From Legionella micdadei (GTDB lineage Bacteria; Pseudomonadota; Gammaproteobacteria; Legionellales; Legionellaceae), in contig NZ_LN614830.1 in the NCBI RefSeq assembly GCF_000953635.1, positions 3,240,501-3,304,500 on the forward strand: 64,000 nt of DNA. Reading direction: 5' to 3'. The position numbers and the translations under genes were made by a program. The notes below the pieces were generated by a model. The model saw nothing but the letters and a program-made list of their open reading frames with translations. It was not told the DNA's origin and made no database searches. Shown here in pieces: positions 18,791 through 28,362 of the stretch (within the stretch, counting starts at the first letter, position 1; every line of letters starts with the position of its first letter).

Positions 18791-19729
18791 TTGAATACGC
18801 CTAAAATATATGTTGCTGGGCACCGAGGAATGGTAGGCTCAGCCATTGTAAGAAAACTAAAAGAGGCTGGTTATACTAATTTACTTGTACGGACTCATGA
18901 CGAGCTTGATTTAACTAATCAAAGCGAGGTGGCTGATTTTTTCATACGTGAAAAGCCTGATTACGTCTTTTTAGCCGCTGCCAAAGTAGGCGGTATTCAT
19001 GCAAACAACACTTACCGAGCTGAATTCATCTATAATAACTTGATGATTCAAACCAATGTTATTCATGCAGCTTGGAAAGCAGGGATCCAGCGGCTACTGT
19101 TCCTTGGATCGAGTTGTATTTACCCAAGGGATTGTCCGCAACCTATTCAAGAAAATTATTTGTTAACAGGTCCCCTGGAATACACGAATGAACCTTACGC
19201 GATTGCCAAGATTGCGGGGATTAAGTTGTGTGAAAGCTACAACAGCCAGTATGGAACACACTATGTCAGTGTGATGCCCACAAATCTTTATGGACCAAAC
19301 GACAATTACGATTTAAACAATAGCCACGTTTTGCCTGCCCTCATTCGTAAATCTCATGAGGCCAAAATTCGTGGCGACAAGCAACTTATTGTGTGGGGCT
19401 CAGGCACGCCGATGCGTGAATTTCTCTATGTTGACGACATGGCTGATGCGTGTGTTTTTCTAATGCGAAAACAAGTGGCAAACGGTATATTTAATGTTGG
19501 CACAGGAATAGATATTAGCATCCGAGAATTAGCCGAAATTGTCATGGATGTGGTTGGTTTTACCGGCGAGATTGTTTTTGATAAAACTAAACCTGACGGT
19601 ACCCCGCGTAAACTTTTAAATGTAGAAAAAATGAGAACCCTTGGATGGGAAGCCCGTACCGATTTACGCAATGGCATCGCCAAAACGTATCAGGATTTTT
19701 TAAAAACCGAACAAATTGCCTATGCTTGA
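18791..19729 (+). CDS. fcl: GDP-L-fucose synthase (GDP-4-keto-6-deoxymannose epimerase/reductase)
   Basis: This 312-residue SDR enzyme has [12 protein letters not shown] near residues 9-20, the [15 protein letters not shown] active-site block and [11 protein letters not shown] with the catalytic Tyr/Lys. It carries out the 3,5-epimerisation and 4-reduction that yield GDP-L-fucose. The start is a TTG at 18791: AAGGAG lies seven bases upstream and the protein then begins [11 protein letters not shown], as expected. An upstream in-frame extension overlaps gmd and has no ribosome site. The stop overlaps the next gene by eight bases, so this forms a tight gmd-fcl-glycosyltransferase unit. Confidence -1.
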   Translation: MNTPKIYVAGHRGMVGSAIVRKLKEAGYTNLLVRTHDELDLTNQSEVADFFIREKPDYVFLAAAKVGGIHANNTYRAEFIYNNLMIQTNVIHAAWKAGIQRLLFLGSSCIYPRDCPQPIQENYLLTGPLEYTNEPYAIAKIAGIKLCESYNSQYGTHYVSVMPTNLYGPNDNYDLNNSHVLPALIRKSHEAKIRGDKQLIVWGSGTPMREFLYVDDMADACVFLMRKQVANGIFNVGTGIDISIRELAEIVMDVVGFTGEIVFDKTKPDGTPRKLLNVEKMRTLGWEARTDLRNGIAKTYQDFLKTEQIAYA

Positions 19730-20468
19730 TCAACCGCTAATTACCATTGCCGTACCCTCTTTCAACCAAGGGCGCTTTCTTGATAAAGCGCTCACTTCTA
19801 TTTTCACCCAAGAAGTTCCTGTTGAAGTTTATGTACTTGATGGCGGTTCAACCGATAACTCTGTGGATGTGATTCGCAAGTGGGAAGATAGGCTGGCGGG
19901 ATGGCGAAGCCATCCTGATCAAGGCCAATCTGCAGCCATTAATGAAGGGATTGCAAAAGGCAAAGCTGAGTTCGTTTGTTGGTTAAACAGTGATGATTGG
20001 TTGCTCCCGGGAAGTTTAGCCAATTTGTTAGAGGCTATGGGTCATTATCCTGCAGCTCCAGCCGTATATGGAAAAGCATGGAATTTTCTTGAGAAAAATC
20101 AAACTTCTCAAGCAGTTTGGGTGGAACCTTTTAGCCCCCGCCGGCTTGCCTTGCGTTGTATTATTGCCCAACCAGCCACTCTAATCCGACGCTCCGCTTG
20201 GGAAGCAGTCGGCGGATTAGATGAAAGTTTGCATATGGCGATGGATTATGACTTATGGTGGCGATTATTCAAAACTTCTGGTCCCTTGCATTTTTTGGAT
20301 GAATTTGTCGCGGTTAACCGAGAACATGATCACACAAAAACAAAGAATAATCGGCGTCTCCATTATCAAGAAGCAATTAGAATCATTAAAAAACACAATG
20401 GGCATGTGCCGTTAAAATGGTGGCTCGCGCAACCCTATAAGGTATGGTTTAAATCCATTTGTAAATAG
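19722..20468 (+). CDS. Glycosyltransferase family 2
   Basis: This 248-residue GT-A enzyme has [13 protein letters not shown] at the N-terminus, [12 protein letters not shown] near residue 42 and the metal-binding WLNSDDW near residue 90. There is no membrane segment, so it is a cytoplasmic transferase acting on a lipid-linked intermediate. The ATG at 19722 lies inside the end of fcl, which implies translational coupling. Placement next to fcl suggests it could add fucose, but GT2 sequence does not reveal donor specificity. The length is typical of the small WcaA-like members. Confidence -1.
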   Translation: MLDQPLITIAVPSFNQGRFLDKALTSIFTQEVPVEVYVLDGGSTDNSVDVIRKWEDRLAGWRSHPDQGQSAAINEGIAKGKAEFVCWLNSDDWLLPGSLANLLEAMGHYPAAPAVYGKAWNFLEKNQTSQAVWVEPFSPRRLALRCIIAQPATLIRRSAWEAVGGLDESLHMAMDYDLWWRLFKTSGPLHFLDEFVAVNREHDHTKTKNNRRLHYQEAIRIIKKHNGHVPLKWWLAQPYKVWFKSICK

Positions 20469-20504
20469 CAAACAACTATAAATGATTTGTAATAAGGAGT
20501 AAAA

Positions 20505-22532
20505 GTGGAAACGAACTACCATCAAACCGTATTGCGTACCCAAACCATTTTTCTTCTTGTCTTAAGCATCGCTATCCCGGCTGTCTTTGCTTTAGTTTAT
20601 CTGCTAAATCTTTTCCCCCAAAATACCATTGTCAATGTAGACCTATTTATTAAAGAATTTCGTGTTGGTTCAATTTTCCCTGAGCCCGTTGAGCGCAATA
20701 CCTTTCTCATTCTAGTATTCACTTTGCCCATACTTGCGTTATTTCTAGCTCGACACCAAGAATACTTTGATAAATGGACTAGCCTTAAAATTTTTTCAGT
20801 CGCCATTCCATTTCTGGTTGCTTTTCTTTTATTTCTTCCCTTATATAACTCTGATTTTTTACAACTGATTATTTTCAGCAGGAAGTTCTTCATTCAAAAG
20901 CAATCAACAATATTGCTCTTCAGCTTAGGCTTAGCAACCCTTTTTTGCCTTAGAATCCGTAATCAGCCACCTACCCACCCCTCTACACGAGTCAATGCTA
21001 TTACATGGACAATTTTTATAGTAGCCATGTTAATCCAATTATTATCATGGCGGATAGCGAGTATTAACTCTGTCTCAAATGCTGGGGAATGGATAGTTCA
21101 CGCGGATGCAGCCGTATATAGTTTGAGCCAAGTAGTGGCAGGGAAAACATTGCTAGTGGATTTACCCTCTCAATATGGCCTTTACCCTGAATTAATTGCC
21201 CCGATTTTTAAACTAATTGGTTCAACTGTTTTAAACGTGACCCTATTTTTTGCAAGCTTACAGATCATTTCCCTGCTCGGTTTATTTTTTGTGCTAACCA
21301 AGCTTGTTAAAAATCCAACTGTATTAACGCTGGGTGGCATCAGTTTGCTTCTAGTGACCTTTGACACCGTTATTCATTTCACGGGATGGCACGATCGCTA
21401 TTTTCAATATTGGCCGATTCGATTTTTTTGGCCTGCGCTATCGGTTCTTGTTTTTTACTATTTTTGCTGTAACAAAACAATCGGACGCGCCTCAGTTGTC
21501 TCTTTAGTCAGTGCCATTGGATTATTTTGGAATACAGATACAGGTTTATTCATCTTTTTATCTTTCCCCGCTTTTCTTATCGCGCAATTCGTTGTCTTAG
21601 CATTTAAGAAAGATAAAACCGATACACTTGATGCTAAAAAATACCCAACGATCATTGGGCTACATGTCATTATTACCGGGGTAGTCATTGGTTTTCTGCT
21701 AGGCATGATGTGGTATAAAGCCCAGCAACCATTGCATTTGGAATGGCAATTTGCTTATCAAAAACTGTTTTATAGTATGGGATTTGCCATGTTGCCTATC
21801 CCGCGTGAAATTCACCCCTGGATGTCGGTTTTAGGCCTCTATTTACTAGGCATTATTCTTACATTAACTGTATGGTTCAAGCGCTCTGAGGAAAGTATCC
21901 GTGCCGAGGTTATTTTATACCTATGTCTGCTTGGAGTAGGTATTTTTGTCTATTACCAGGGCCGCTCTCATGTAAATAATTTAATCAATGTGTGTTGGCC
22001 TGCAATTTTAGTCTTAACGATTACAGCGGATTCTGTTCTTAAAGGCGTTCAAGAGCGAAGGTTGCCGCTCTCCCAAATCGCATTGCCCATTGCCGCAATG
22101 AGTTTTTTACTCATTTGCAGCATCAAATTTATGGCTCAAATGCCCCGAATGACAAGGGACATGATCCACCAGTTTAGTACACGCCACTCGAATAATTGTG
22201 CTTCAGTCCCTGACGAGCTTGCTTTTATTAAAAAGCATACGCAATCAAAACGTTCTTGCCTTATTCTTTCGCAACGACAAGGCATCTATCACCTAGAAAC
22301 TGGGCTGGCCTCACCAATTAAAGGCCCAGGTTTGGTAGAAATTCTTCTGAAATCTGATCAGGATTATGTTTTATCCCAAATCATGCAAGGGAATGTCGAT
22401 TGTATCTTCCTAGGCATAGGATTCAGTAGCCCGTTATATATTCATCTTGATTTAAAAGAATTAAGCAAGCTTTATGATACCGTAGGAGAAAACTCTTGGC
22501 ATACTATGCGTTATCTCACCCGTAAAGCTTAG
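20505..22532 (+). CDS. Polytopic membrane protein, GT-C-like (hypothetical)
   Basis: This 675-residue protein has about a dozen hydrophobic helices and a C-terminal soluble domain of about 130 residues. It starts at GTG 20505 with AAGGAG seven bases upstream. A conserved-looking loop reads HADAAVYSLSQVVAGKTLL followed by VDLPSQYGLYPELIAP (residues about 197-230). This resembles the extracellular acidic loop of large bacterial GT-C or mannosyltransferase-like proteins. I do not recognise a named family. It is the last gene of the fucose unit and the right end of the island, and may transfer sugars in the periplasm or act in polymerisation; the latter is speculative. Confidence -1.
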   Translation: METNYHQTVLRTQTIFLLVLSIAIPAVFALVYLLNLFPQNTIVNVDLFIKEFRVGSIFPEPVERNTFLILVFTLPILALFLARHQEYFDKWTSLKIFSVAIPFLVAFLLFLPLYNSDFLQLIIFSRKFFIQKQSTILLFSLGLATLFCLRIRNQPPTHPSTRVNAITWTIFIVAMLIQLLSWRIASINSVSNAGEWIVHADAAVYSLSQVVAGKTLLVDLPSQYGLYPELIAPIFKLIGSTVLNVTLFFASLQIISLLGLFFVLTKLVKNPTVLTLGGISLLLVTFDTVIHFTGWHDRYFQYWPIRFFWPALSVLVFYYFCCNKTIGRASVVSLVSAIGLFWNTDTGLFIFLSFPAFLIAQFVVLAFKKDKTDTLDAKKYPTIIGLHVIITGVVIGFLLGMMWYKAQQPLHLEWQFAYQKLFYSMGFAMLPIPREIHPWMSVLGLYLLGIILTLTVWFKRSEESIRAEVILYLCLLGVGIFVYYQGRSHVNNLINVCWPAILVLTITADSVLKGVQERRLPLSQIALPIAAMSFLLICSIKFMAQMPRMTRDMIHQFSTRHSNNCASVPDELAFIKKHTQSKRSCLILSQRQGIYHLETGLASPIKGPGLVEILLKSDQDYVLSQIMQGNVDCIFLGIGFSSPLYIHLDLKELSKLYDTVGENSWHTMRYLTRKA

Positions 22533-22670
22533 GGAAGATAAAATTAGTTGACGATCACCTTATCGCTTACGCATTAACACACCGCAGAAAGATTCTTGGG
22601 GTACCATTCAAGGTTTCTCGAAACTTACCGATATTGAAGTGGTAAGCAAGCTGGTTAAAACCAGGAGACC

Positions 22671-22985
22671 ATGATGAAAAAAATGGCAAAATTTAATGTA
22701 GGTGATTGTGTAATACACCTAAAATTAGGTTACCGCGCCGTTATCGTTGATGTTGACCCTCTTTTTCAAGCTTCTGGTCGTTATAATCCTCGGGCGAATA
22801 GATACGAATTTGCTACTCGAAACCCTTGGTATCGTTTGCTGGTGGATGGCAGTAATCAAATGACTTATGTCGAAGAATGCTTTTTAAAAAGTGACCCCAG
22901 CGAACTTGCCATTGATAACCCACAAATTAAACAATACCTGAATGAACACCAAGGGAGGTATCATGCGATCACAAGTCGACATTAG
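22671..22985 (+). CDS. hspQ: Heat shock protein HspQ (YccV-like domain)
   Basis: This 104-residue protein is a single YccV-like domain: KFNVGDCVIHLKLGYRAVIVDVDPLFQ, then RNPWYRLLVDGS and TYVEECFL (family blocks given in part). In enterobacteria HspQ is a heat-inducible specificity factor of the Lon protease and was first described as binding hemimethylated DNA. CCAGGAGACC precedes a tandem ATGATG, so either codon could initiate. It stands alone between the polysaccharide island and the leftward fre-ubiD genes and marks the return to conserved gene order. The family assignment is firm; the regulation is not visible. Confidence -1.
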   Translation: MMKKMAKFNVGDCVIHLKLGYRAVIVDVDPLFQASGRYNPRANRYEFATRNPWYRLLVDGSNQMTYVEECFLKSDPSELAIDNPQIKQYLNEHQGRYHAITSRH

Positions 22986-22999
22986 ATCTTAAAATTTAA

Positions 23000-23194
23000 T
23001 CAGGAATGGCGAAGCATAAAAACCAAAAAGGCGATGAAGGCGATTAAAATAAGACCTAAAAAACCCATTGTCGTAAAGCTTTTACTGAGATTTTCTCGGC
23101 TGAATTGCTCAGGCCGCCCTTTTATTGTGCGGTACAATAACCAAACAATAAGGCCTGCTGCGATAAGTCCGAGTATTTGATACAAAGTTTCCAT
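23000..23194 (-). CDS. Small two-helix membrane protein (hypothetical)
   Basis: This 64-residue protein consists of two hydrophobic helices (about residues 5-24 and 42-62) joined by a basic loop (RTIKGRPEQFSRENLSKS). Its ATG overlaps the fre stop codon as TGATG, so it is almost certainly translated with fre. I do not recognise a family. The position suggests a membrane partner or bystander of the flavin reductase. Confidence -1.
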   Translation of the reverse strand: METLYQILGLIAAGLIVWLLYRTIKGRPEQFSRENLSKSFTTMGFLGLILIAFIAFLVFMLRHS

Positions 23195-23898
23195 CACTTA
23201 ATCCCCTTTTTTTCAAAACTAAAGGCATCTGAAAATAATTGTTTTGGTGAGACGCCTCGAGCAACTAAAACATCCCTTGTGGCATAAACCATATCAAAGG
23301 GGCCGCCAATGACGAATTGCCATTTTTTAAGATCCATTTGATGCTGTTCAAGCACGATCGATGCTAGCGTATCCTTTGAACTATTTGACAATAAAGAGAA
23401 GTAGCGAAACTGGGCAACATGTGATTGCCAATGGCTTACCTTTTCATTCATATATAAATCGCTTTGCGAACGTGCTCCCCAAAATAACTCGAAAGCACGT
23501 TTATCACTTGTTGCTAATAACTGCTCTATCATCGCCTTAATTGGCGCAAACCCAGTGCCCCCTGCAATAAATAAAATAGGTTTACTTTCATCTAATTTAT
23601 TCAGATAGCAATCCCCTAGCGGCAAACGGATCGTTACGACACCAGATTGTTTGATTTCAGAGAGTAAGTGCTGGTTATACAAATTATCTGCACTATGGCG
23701 AATATGCAACTCATATTTATGGGAGCCCAAAGGAGCATTTGCTATTGAATAACTCAGCGCTTCACCATCGGAGACAATTTCCAAATATTGGCCTGCTTGA
23801 TAATCAATATAGTGCTCTGGCGCAAGAATAAGCTGCAAAATACTATCAGTAAGCGGGACAATGCTGTCAACTTGGGCTCGAACTGATTTGATACTCAT
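23194..23898 (-). CDS. fre: NAD(P)H-flavin reductase, Fre/LuxG-like
   Basis: This 234-residue protein belongs to the ferredoxin-NADP reductase superfamily. It has the flavin-binding LSYSIANAP near residue 55 (the R-x-Y/F-S motif in variant form), the NAD-binding GGTGFAPIKAMIEQLL near residue 112 and the C-terminal VIGGPFDMVYATRDVL. There is no ferredoxin domain. It reduces free flavins with NAD(P)H. The fre gene follows ubiD in E. coli as well, and reduced FMN is needed for prenyl-FMN, the UbiD cofactor, which gives the pairing a biochemical rationale. The ubiD stop lies 26 bases upstream. Confidence -1.
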   Translation of the reverse strand: MSIKSVRAQVDSIVPLTDSILQLILAPEHYIDYQAGQYLEIVSDGEALSYSIANAPLGSHKYELHIRHSADNLYNQHLLSEIKQSGVVTIRLPLGDCYLNKLDESKPILFIAGGTGFAPIKAMIEQLLATSDKRAFELFWGARSQSDLYMNEKVSHWQSHVAQFRYFSLLSNSSKDTLASIVLEQHQMDLKKWQFVIGGPFDMVYATRDVLVARGVSPKQLFSDAFSFEKKGIK

Positions 23899-23924
23899 AC
23901 TAGTAGCTCACTCTGCTCTTTTCA

Positions 23925-25391
23925 TCAATCTAATCCCAGTTCTGGCCAATAATTATTGATTCGTTGTAAGACGTCTTCATCCATTGTAATTGGTTTTCCC
24001 CACTCCCGTTGGGTTTCACCTGGCCATTTTGAGGTAGCATCCATACCCATTTTTGAGCCGAGCCCGGAAACGGGAGAGGCAAAATCCAGATAGTCGATCG
24101 GAGTATTGTCAATTAAGACCGTATCGCGTAAAGGATCCATGCGCGTAGTTATTGCCCAAATTACGTCTTGCCAGTTACGTGCATCAACATCATCATCGCA
24201 GACAATAACAAATTTAGTGTACATAAATTGTCTTAAGAAAGACCAAACTGCCATCATGACCCGTTTTGCATGCCCTGGGTATTGCTTTTTGATGGTTACT
24301 ACTGCTAAACGGTAAGAACAACCCTCTGGCGGTAAATAAAAATCGACAATTTCAGGAAATTGTTTTTGCAACAAGGGGATAAATACTTCATTGAGGGCTA
24401 CACCCAAAATAGCTGGTTCATCGGGTGGACGCCCTGTGTAAGTGCTGTGATAAATAGGTTTCTCCCTGTGGGTAAGCCGCTCAACAGTGAAAACTGGAAA
24501 GGTCTGCACTTCATTATAATAACCCGTGTGATCACCAAAAGGTCCTTCAGGTGCCTCTTCTCCTGGTTCGATGTATCCTTCTAGAATAATTTCTGCACTA
24601 GCCGGTACATGCAAATCATGACTTAAACATCGAGTCAGCTGTGTTCGTTGACCACGCAACAAACCAGCAAAAGCATACTCGGATAACGTATCAGGAACAG
24701 GCGTGACGGCTGCCAAAATAGTCGCAGGATCAGCACCTAAAGTGACTGCAACAGGGAAACGTTCGCCAGGATACTCTTGCTGCCAAGCTTGATAATCCAA
24801 AGCCCCGCCACGATGGGATAACCAACGCATGATGAGCTTGTTTCTGCCCAGTAATTGTTGGCGATAAATTCCCATATTTTCTCGTGTTTGGTGCGGTCCT
24901 TTGGTAGTCACTAAACCCCATGTAATAAGTGGTGCTGCATCACCTGGCCAACAAGTTTGAATAGGTAAGCGGGTTAAATCGACGTCTTCTTTTTCCCAAA
25001 CGTATTTTTGGCAAGCGGCATCACTCACATATTTTGGTGCCATATTAAGCGCTTGCTTAAGTAAGGGTAACTTGGAAAAAGCATCTTTAAACCCTTTGGG
25101 CGGTTCTGGTTCTTTTAATGCCGCAAGCAGTTTACCTACTTCACGCAGAGCCAGGATGGTCTCTTCTCCCATCCCAAGTGCAACACGCTCAACAGTACCA
25201 AATAAATTAGTGAGCACTGGCATAGAACCTGATTTAGGATTCATAAAAAGCAAGGCAGGACCGCCTGCACGCAAAACCCTATCACTCACTGCCGTCATTT
25301 CAAGATGAGGGGAAACTGGGTAGTCAATGCGTTTTAGCAATCCTCGCGTTTCTAATTGAGCAATAAAATCGCGTAAGTCAGCATATTTCAT
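23925..25391 (-). CDS. ubiD: 3-octaprenyl-4-hydroxybenzoate carboxy-lyase (prenyl-FMN dependent)
   Basis: This 488-residue protein matches the length of gammaproteobacterial UbiD. Recognisable segments are [22 protein letters not shown] at the start (given here as family evidence, first 20 residues), [23 protein letters not shown] near residue 285 with the catalytic Glu, and [13 protein letters not shown] near the end. It decarboxylates 3-octaprenyl-4-hydroxybenzoate in ubiquinone synthesis using prenylated FMN. The partner prenyltransferase UbiX is not in this window. The fre gene follows in the same direction. An 88-base spacer with a small hairpin separates it from rho, which lies downstream of its own promoter region and reads toward ubiD. 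Confidence -1.
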   Translation of the reverse strand: MKYADLRDFIAQLETRGLLKRIDYPVSPHLEMTAVSDRVLRAGGPALLFMNPKSGSMPVLTNLFGTVERVALGMGEETILALREVGKLLAALKEPEPPKGFKDAFSKLPLLKQALNMAPKYVSDAACQKYVWEKEDVDLTRLPIQTCWPGDAAPLITWGLVTTKGPHQTRENMGIYRQQLLGRNKLIMRWLSHRGGALDYQAWQQEYPGERFPVAVTLGADPATILAAVTPVPDTLSEYAFAGLLRGQRTQLTRCLSHDLHVPASAEIILEGYIEPGEEAPEGPFGDHTGYYNEVQTFPVFTVERLTHREKPIYHSTYTGRPPDEPAILGVALNEVFIPLLQKQFPEIVDFYLPPEGCSYRLAVVTIKKQYPGHAKRVMMAVWSFLRQFMYTKFVIVCDDDVDARNWQDVIWAITTRMDPLRDTVLIDNTPIDYLDFASPVSGLGSKMGMDATSKWPGETQREWGKPITMDEDVLQRINNYWPELGLD

Positions 25392-25433
25392 GAAAAACTG
25401 TAAGAAAATTAATTTCGGTGATTAAGGGGGGTA

Positions 25434-25458
25434 GCAATTCTACTATCTAGCGAATTGC
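25434..25458. terminator. Hairpin between rho and ubiD
   Basis: GCAATTC at 25434-25440 pairs with GAATTGC at 25452-25458 around an 11-base loop, 22 bases after the rho stop. No T-tract follows on the minus strand, so it is a weak intrinsic terminator or an RNA-processing hairpin. Confidence -1.
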
Positions 25459-25479
25459 CAATACTCCCTAGTCCTTTTC

Positions 25480-26742
25480 CTATTCCTGCCGCTTCATTGC
25501 CTCGAAGAACTCGGCATTGGTCTTATGATTCTTCATACGCTCCAGCAAGAACTCAATTGCATCGCATTCGTCCATGGACTGCAGAATTTTGCGGAGAATC
25601 CAAGTGCGGTGTAACTCTTCTGGGCTTAGTAAGAGATCTTCACGGCGGGTACCGGAGCGGTTGATATTAATTGCAGGGAAGACTCGGCGCTCAGCTATAC
25701 TACGGCTTAAGTGGATTTCCATATTACCGGTTCCCTTAAACTCTTCGTAAATAACCTCATCCATTTTCGAACCGGTATCAACAAGCGCGGTTGCAATAAT
25801 CGTTAAACTGCCACCTTCTTCGATATTACGCGCAGCACCATAAAGACGTTTAGGTCTTTGCAAGGCATTGGCATCAACACCTCCAGTCAGGACCTTCCCT
25901 GATGACGGAACCACGGTGTTGTAAGCTCGGGCTAAACGGGTAATTGAATCCAATAAAACAACCACATCCCGTTTATGCTCAACTAATCGCTTCGCCTTTT
26001 CGATGACCATTTCTGCAACTTGTACGTGACGGTTAGCAGGCTCATCAAAAGTACTTGCGACGACTTCACCTTTAACCGAACGCTGCATTTCAGTTACTTC
26101 TTCGGGACGCTCATCAATCAAAAGTACAATTAGATAACAATCTGGATAATTTTTCTCGATTGAATGCGCTATATTTTGCAGCATTAAGGTCTTACCTGCT
26201 TTCGGCGGAGAAACGATAAGGCCGCGTTGACCTCGACCAAATGGAGCGCATAAATCCACGACTCGAGCAGTTAAATCTTCTGTACTGCCATTGCCTTGCT
26301 CCATAACTAGACGTTCTGTTGCAAACAACGGCGTAAGGTTTTCAAATAAAATCTTACGTTTTGCACTTTCCGGTGAATCAAAGTTAATTTGATCGACTTT
26401 TAATAAAGCGAAGTAACGCTCATTATCTTTCGGGGGCCGAATTTTACCTGTTATGGTATCCCCTGTACGTAACCCAAAGCGTCTGATTTGGCTTGGGGAA
26501 ACATAAATATCGTCAGGACCTGCTTGATAGGATCCATCTTCAGAACGCAAGAAACCGAAACCGTCGGTCAATACTTCCAAAACGCCTCCACCAAGAATAT
26601 CTTCACCCTTGTGTGAATGAGCTTTGAGGATAGCAAAAAGAATATCTTGTTTGCGCATGCGGGCAGTGTTTTCAGCCCCCATTTCTTGTGCGATATTGAC
26701 GAGTTCGGCAATGGGTAATTGCTTAAGTTCACTAAGATTCAT
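25480..26742 (-). CDS. rho: Transcription termination factor Rho
   Basis: This 420-residue protein has the expected order: the N-terminal helical domain ([14 protein letters not shown]), a cold-shock-like RNA-binding fold with DGFGFLR (about residues 60-66), and an ATPase core with Walker A PPKAGKT (Lys184). Walker B ([16 protein letters not shown]) and the Q/R-loop region [13 protein letters not shown] follow. The hexameric helicase ends unprotected transcripts. The ATG at 26742 is chosen over a GTG three codons earlier because MNLSEL is the conserved start. trxA lies upstream in the same direction, as in E. coli, with a long leader of about 400 bases between them, consistent with an autoregulated rho leader. 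Confidence -1.
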   Translation of the reverse strand: MNLSELKQLPIAELVNIAQEMGAENTARMRKQDILFAILKAHSHKGEDILGGGVLEVLTDGFGFLRSEDGSYQAGPDDIYVSPSQIRRFGLRTGDTITGKIRPPKDNERYFALLKVDQINFDSPESAKRKILFENLTPLFATERLVMEQGNGSTEDLTARVVDLCAPFGRGQRGLIVSPPKAGKTLMLQNIAHSIEKNYPDCYLIVLLIDERPEEVTEMQRSVKGEVVASTFDEPANRHVQVAEMVIEKAKRLVEHKRDVVVLLDSITRLARAYNTVVPSSGKVLTGGVDANALQRPKRLYGAARNIEEGGSLTIIATALVDTGSKMDEVIYEEFKGTGNMEIHLSRSIAERRVFPAININRSGTRREDLLLSPEELHRTWILRKILQSMDECDAIEFLLERMKNHKTNAEFFEAMKRQE

Positions 26743-27143
26743 ACTTCTCACTTGATGTGTTGGTTAAACGAAATGAAATTTCCGGGATAATTTAATATTG
26801 GAAGGACAGGTTAGAAAGCCGCTGTCCACATTGTAGATCAGCCTCTATCAGAGAATTAGCCGTTTGTGCTAAACCCAAACAGGGTAGGCTTAATCTATAG
26901 CCAGTCCACAGACAATCTCTCAAAATCTTCCAGATTTATCACCCTATCAGGACAACTGCTTATCAACGATTGTGTTTGACAAAATCCCAGTTGTACAGCG
27001 AAATGGGCAATTTGAAGTGGCAACCTTGAGAAAATGGCTACACATTTGAGACAACAGCCTAACACAGCTTTTTAAGGAGATCCACTAATTTTTCTCTCCT
27101 CAGCTTAAATTATAAGCTGAAAGGAGAAAAAAATGAATAATCT
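26743..27143 (-). promoter_or_regulatory. trxA-rho intergenic region (rho leader)
   Basis: About 400 bases separate trxA from rho. The stretch contains a long hairpin next to trxA and otherwise no open frame with a ribosome site that I can support. In E. coli the equivalent region carries the rho leader, where Rho attenuates its own synthesis. A similar role here is inferred from position only. Confidence -1.
27088..27134. repeat. Long A/T-flanked hairpin after trxA
   Basis: The core TCAGCTTA (27100-27107) and TAAGCTGA (27113-27120) pair perfectly around a five-base loop. After a two-base bulge, CTCC pairs with GGAG, and a T-run (27089-27093) pairs with an A-run (27129-27133), giving about 17 pairs with one mismatch. 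On the trxA transcript the U-run precedes and the A-run follows the hairpin, so it is not a canonical terminator. Confidence -1.
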
Positions 27144-27470
27144 TTACACATTGCTTTCAACAAACGCACTTAACTGTGATTTTGAAAGCAAGCCCATTTT
27201 TACAGCTTCTACTTGACCGTTCTTAAACAGGATAAGGGTAGGGATACTCATGACCCCATATTTGGATGGTGTTTGTGGGTTTTCGTCAATGTTAATTTTT
27301 GCAAAGACAACATTCTCACTATGGTTTGCTGCGACTTCTTCCAGGATTGGCGTTAATGCTCGGCAGGGACCACACCACTCTGCCCAAAAGTCGACTAAGA
27401 CCGGTTTACCCGAATTCAATACTTCTTGCTCAAAGTTAGAGTCAGTTATTGTCTTTATGTTAGCGCTCAT
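27144..27470 (-). CDS. trxA: Thioredoxin 1
   Basis: This 108-residue thioredoxin has the active site WCGPC (Cys33 and Cys36), the buried DFWAEW stretch before it and the cis-Pro loop SIPTLI. The length is the family norm. It reduces protein disulfides and supplies electrons to ribonucleotide reductase and other reductases, and is recharged by thioredoxin reductase. It lies 41 bases after rsmE and upstream of rho, all on the same strand. Confidence -1.
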   Translation of the reverse strand: MSANIKTITDSNFEQEVLNSGKPVLVDFWAEWCGPCRALTPILEEVAANHSENVVFAKINIDENPQTPSKYGVMSIPTLILFKNGQVEAVKMGLLSKSQLSAFVESNV

Positions 27471-27511
27471 GAATGAAACCTCGGTTGATTAAATTAGGTG
27501 ACCTCAGGACA

Positions 27512-28240
27512 TTATAGATCACCACAGACAGCTTGCAACACACTCAGCGCAACTATTGCCGCGGTTTCGGTACGTAATATCCGCGGACCTAAGCTTAATG
27601 GTTTAAAATCAGCGGAGAAAATTTGCCTAAGCTCTTCTTGACTAAAACCACCCTCCGGGCCGATAAGTAGAGCAAGCTCAGATTGATTAAAATGGTAATC
27701 TCGCCAGGTATTAGCGCCCTTTGGGTCTAGCACGAATTTTAGTTGCCCCACGTTTGTTTGCAAATACTCTTCCAAAGTTAATGCCGCTTTCACTTTAGGA
27801 ATTTGATTACGTCCTGATTGCTCACAAGCGGCTATAGCTATCGCTTGCCAAGTGCTGAGCTTTTTCTCCATTCTTGCTTGATCTAATTTAACTACCGACC
27901 GTGCGGTAATCAGTGGGGTTATGCTTGCCACCCCCAACTCCACTGCTTTTTGCATGACAAACTCCATCCGTTCGCCTTTGGAAATTGCTTGTGCCAGATG
28001 GATGACTCTTGGCGACTCTCGACTCATTTCTCGTTCGGCAGTAATCTGAACACTGACTTTTTTCTTATGGACTGCAACCAAAATGGCATCAAATTCACGA
28101 TTATCACCATAAAACAAAGTGATCTTATCTCCTGGCTGCATTCGCAAAACAACACCTACATGTTGACCGGCTTCGGGTGACAGCTCTATAGTTTGGCCTG
28201 AGTGATAAGGACCAGCCTGGTATATACGGATTTCTCTCAC
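27512..28240 (-). CDS. rsmE: 16S rRNA (uracil-1498-N3)-methyltransferase
   Basis: This 242-residue SPOUT methyltransferase has an N-terminal PUA-like domain (MREIRIYQAGPY ... GQHVGVVLRMQPGD) and the C-terminal trefoil-knot motifs LLIGPEGGFSQEE near residue 195 and LGPRILRTETAAIVAL near residue 220. It methylates U1498 of 16S rRNA in assembled 30S subunits with S-adenosylmethionine. The motifs are diagnostic. It is co-directional with trxA. The start is at the ATG 28240, opposite the fumC promoter region. Confidence -1.
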   Translation of the reverse strand: MREIRIYQAGPYHSGQTIELSPEAGQHVGVVLRMQPGDKITLFYGDNREFDAILVAVHKKKVSVQITAEREMSRESPRVIHLAQAISKGERMEFVMQKAVELGVASITPLITARSVVKLDQARMEKKLSTWQAIAIAACEQSGRNQIPKVKAALTLEEYLQTNVGQLKFVLDPKGANTWRDYHFNQSELALLIGPEGGFSQEELRQIFSADFKPLSLGPRILRTETAAIVALSVLQAVCGDL

Positions 28241-28362
28241 AAATGGCTCACTAAAAAACGAATTTAGATTTTAATTTTACTATACGGCAAAAAATCTTGG
28301 TGCTATTTTAGCGCTTTATTTTTTAGACCTAACTCTATTACTTTTACAGAGGACGACGCACT

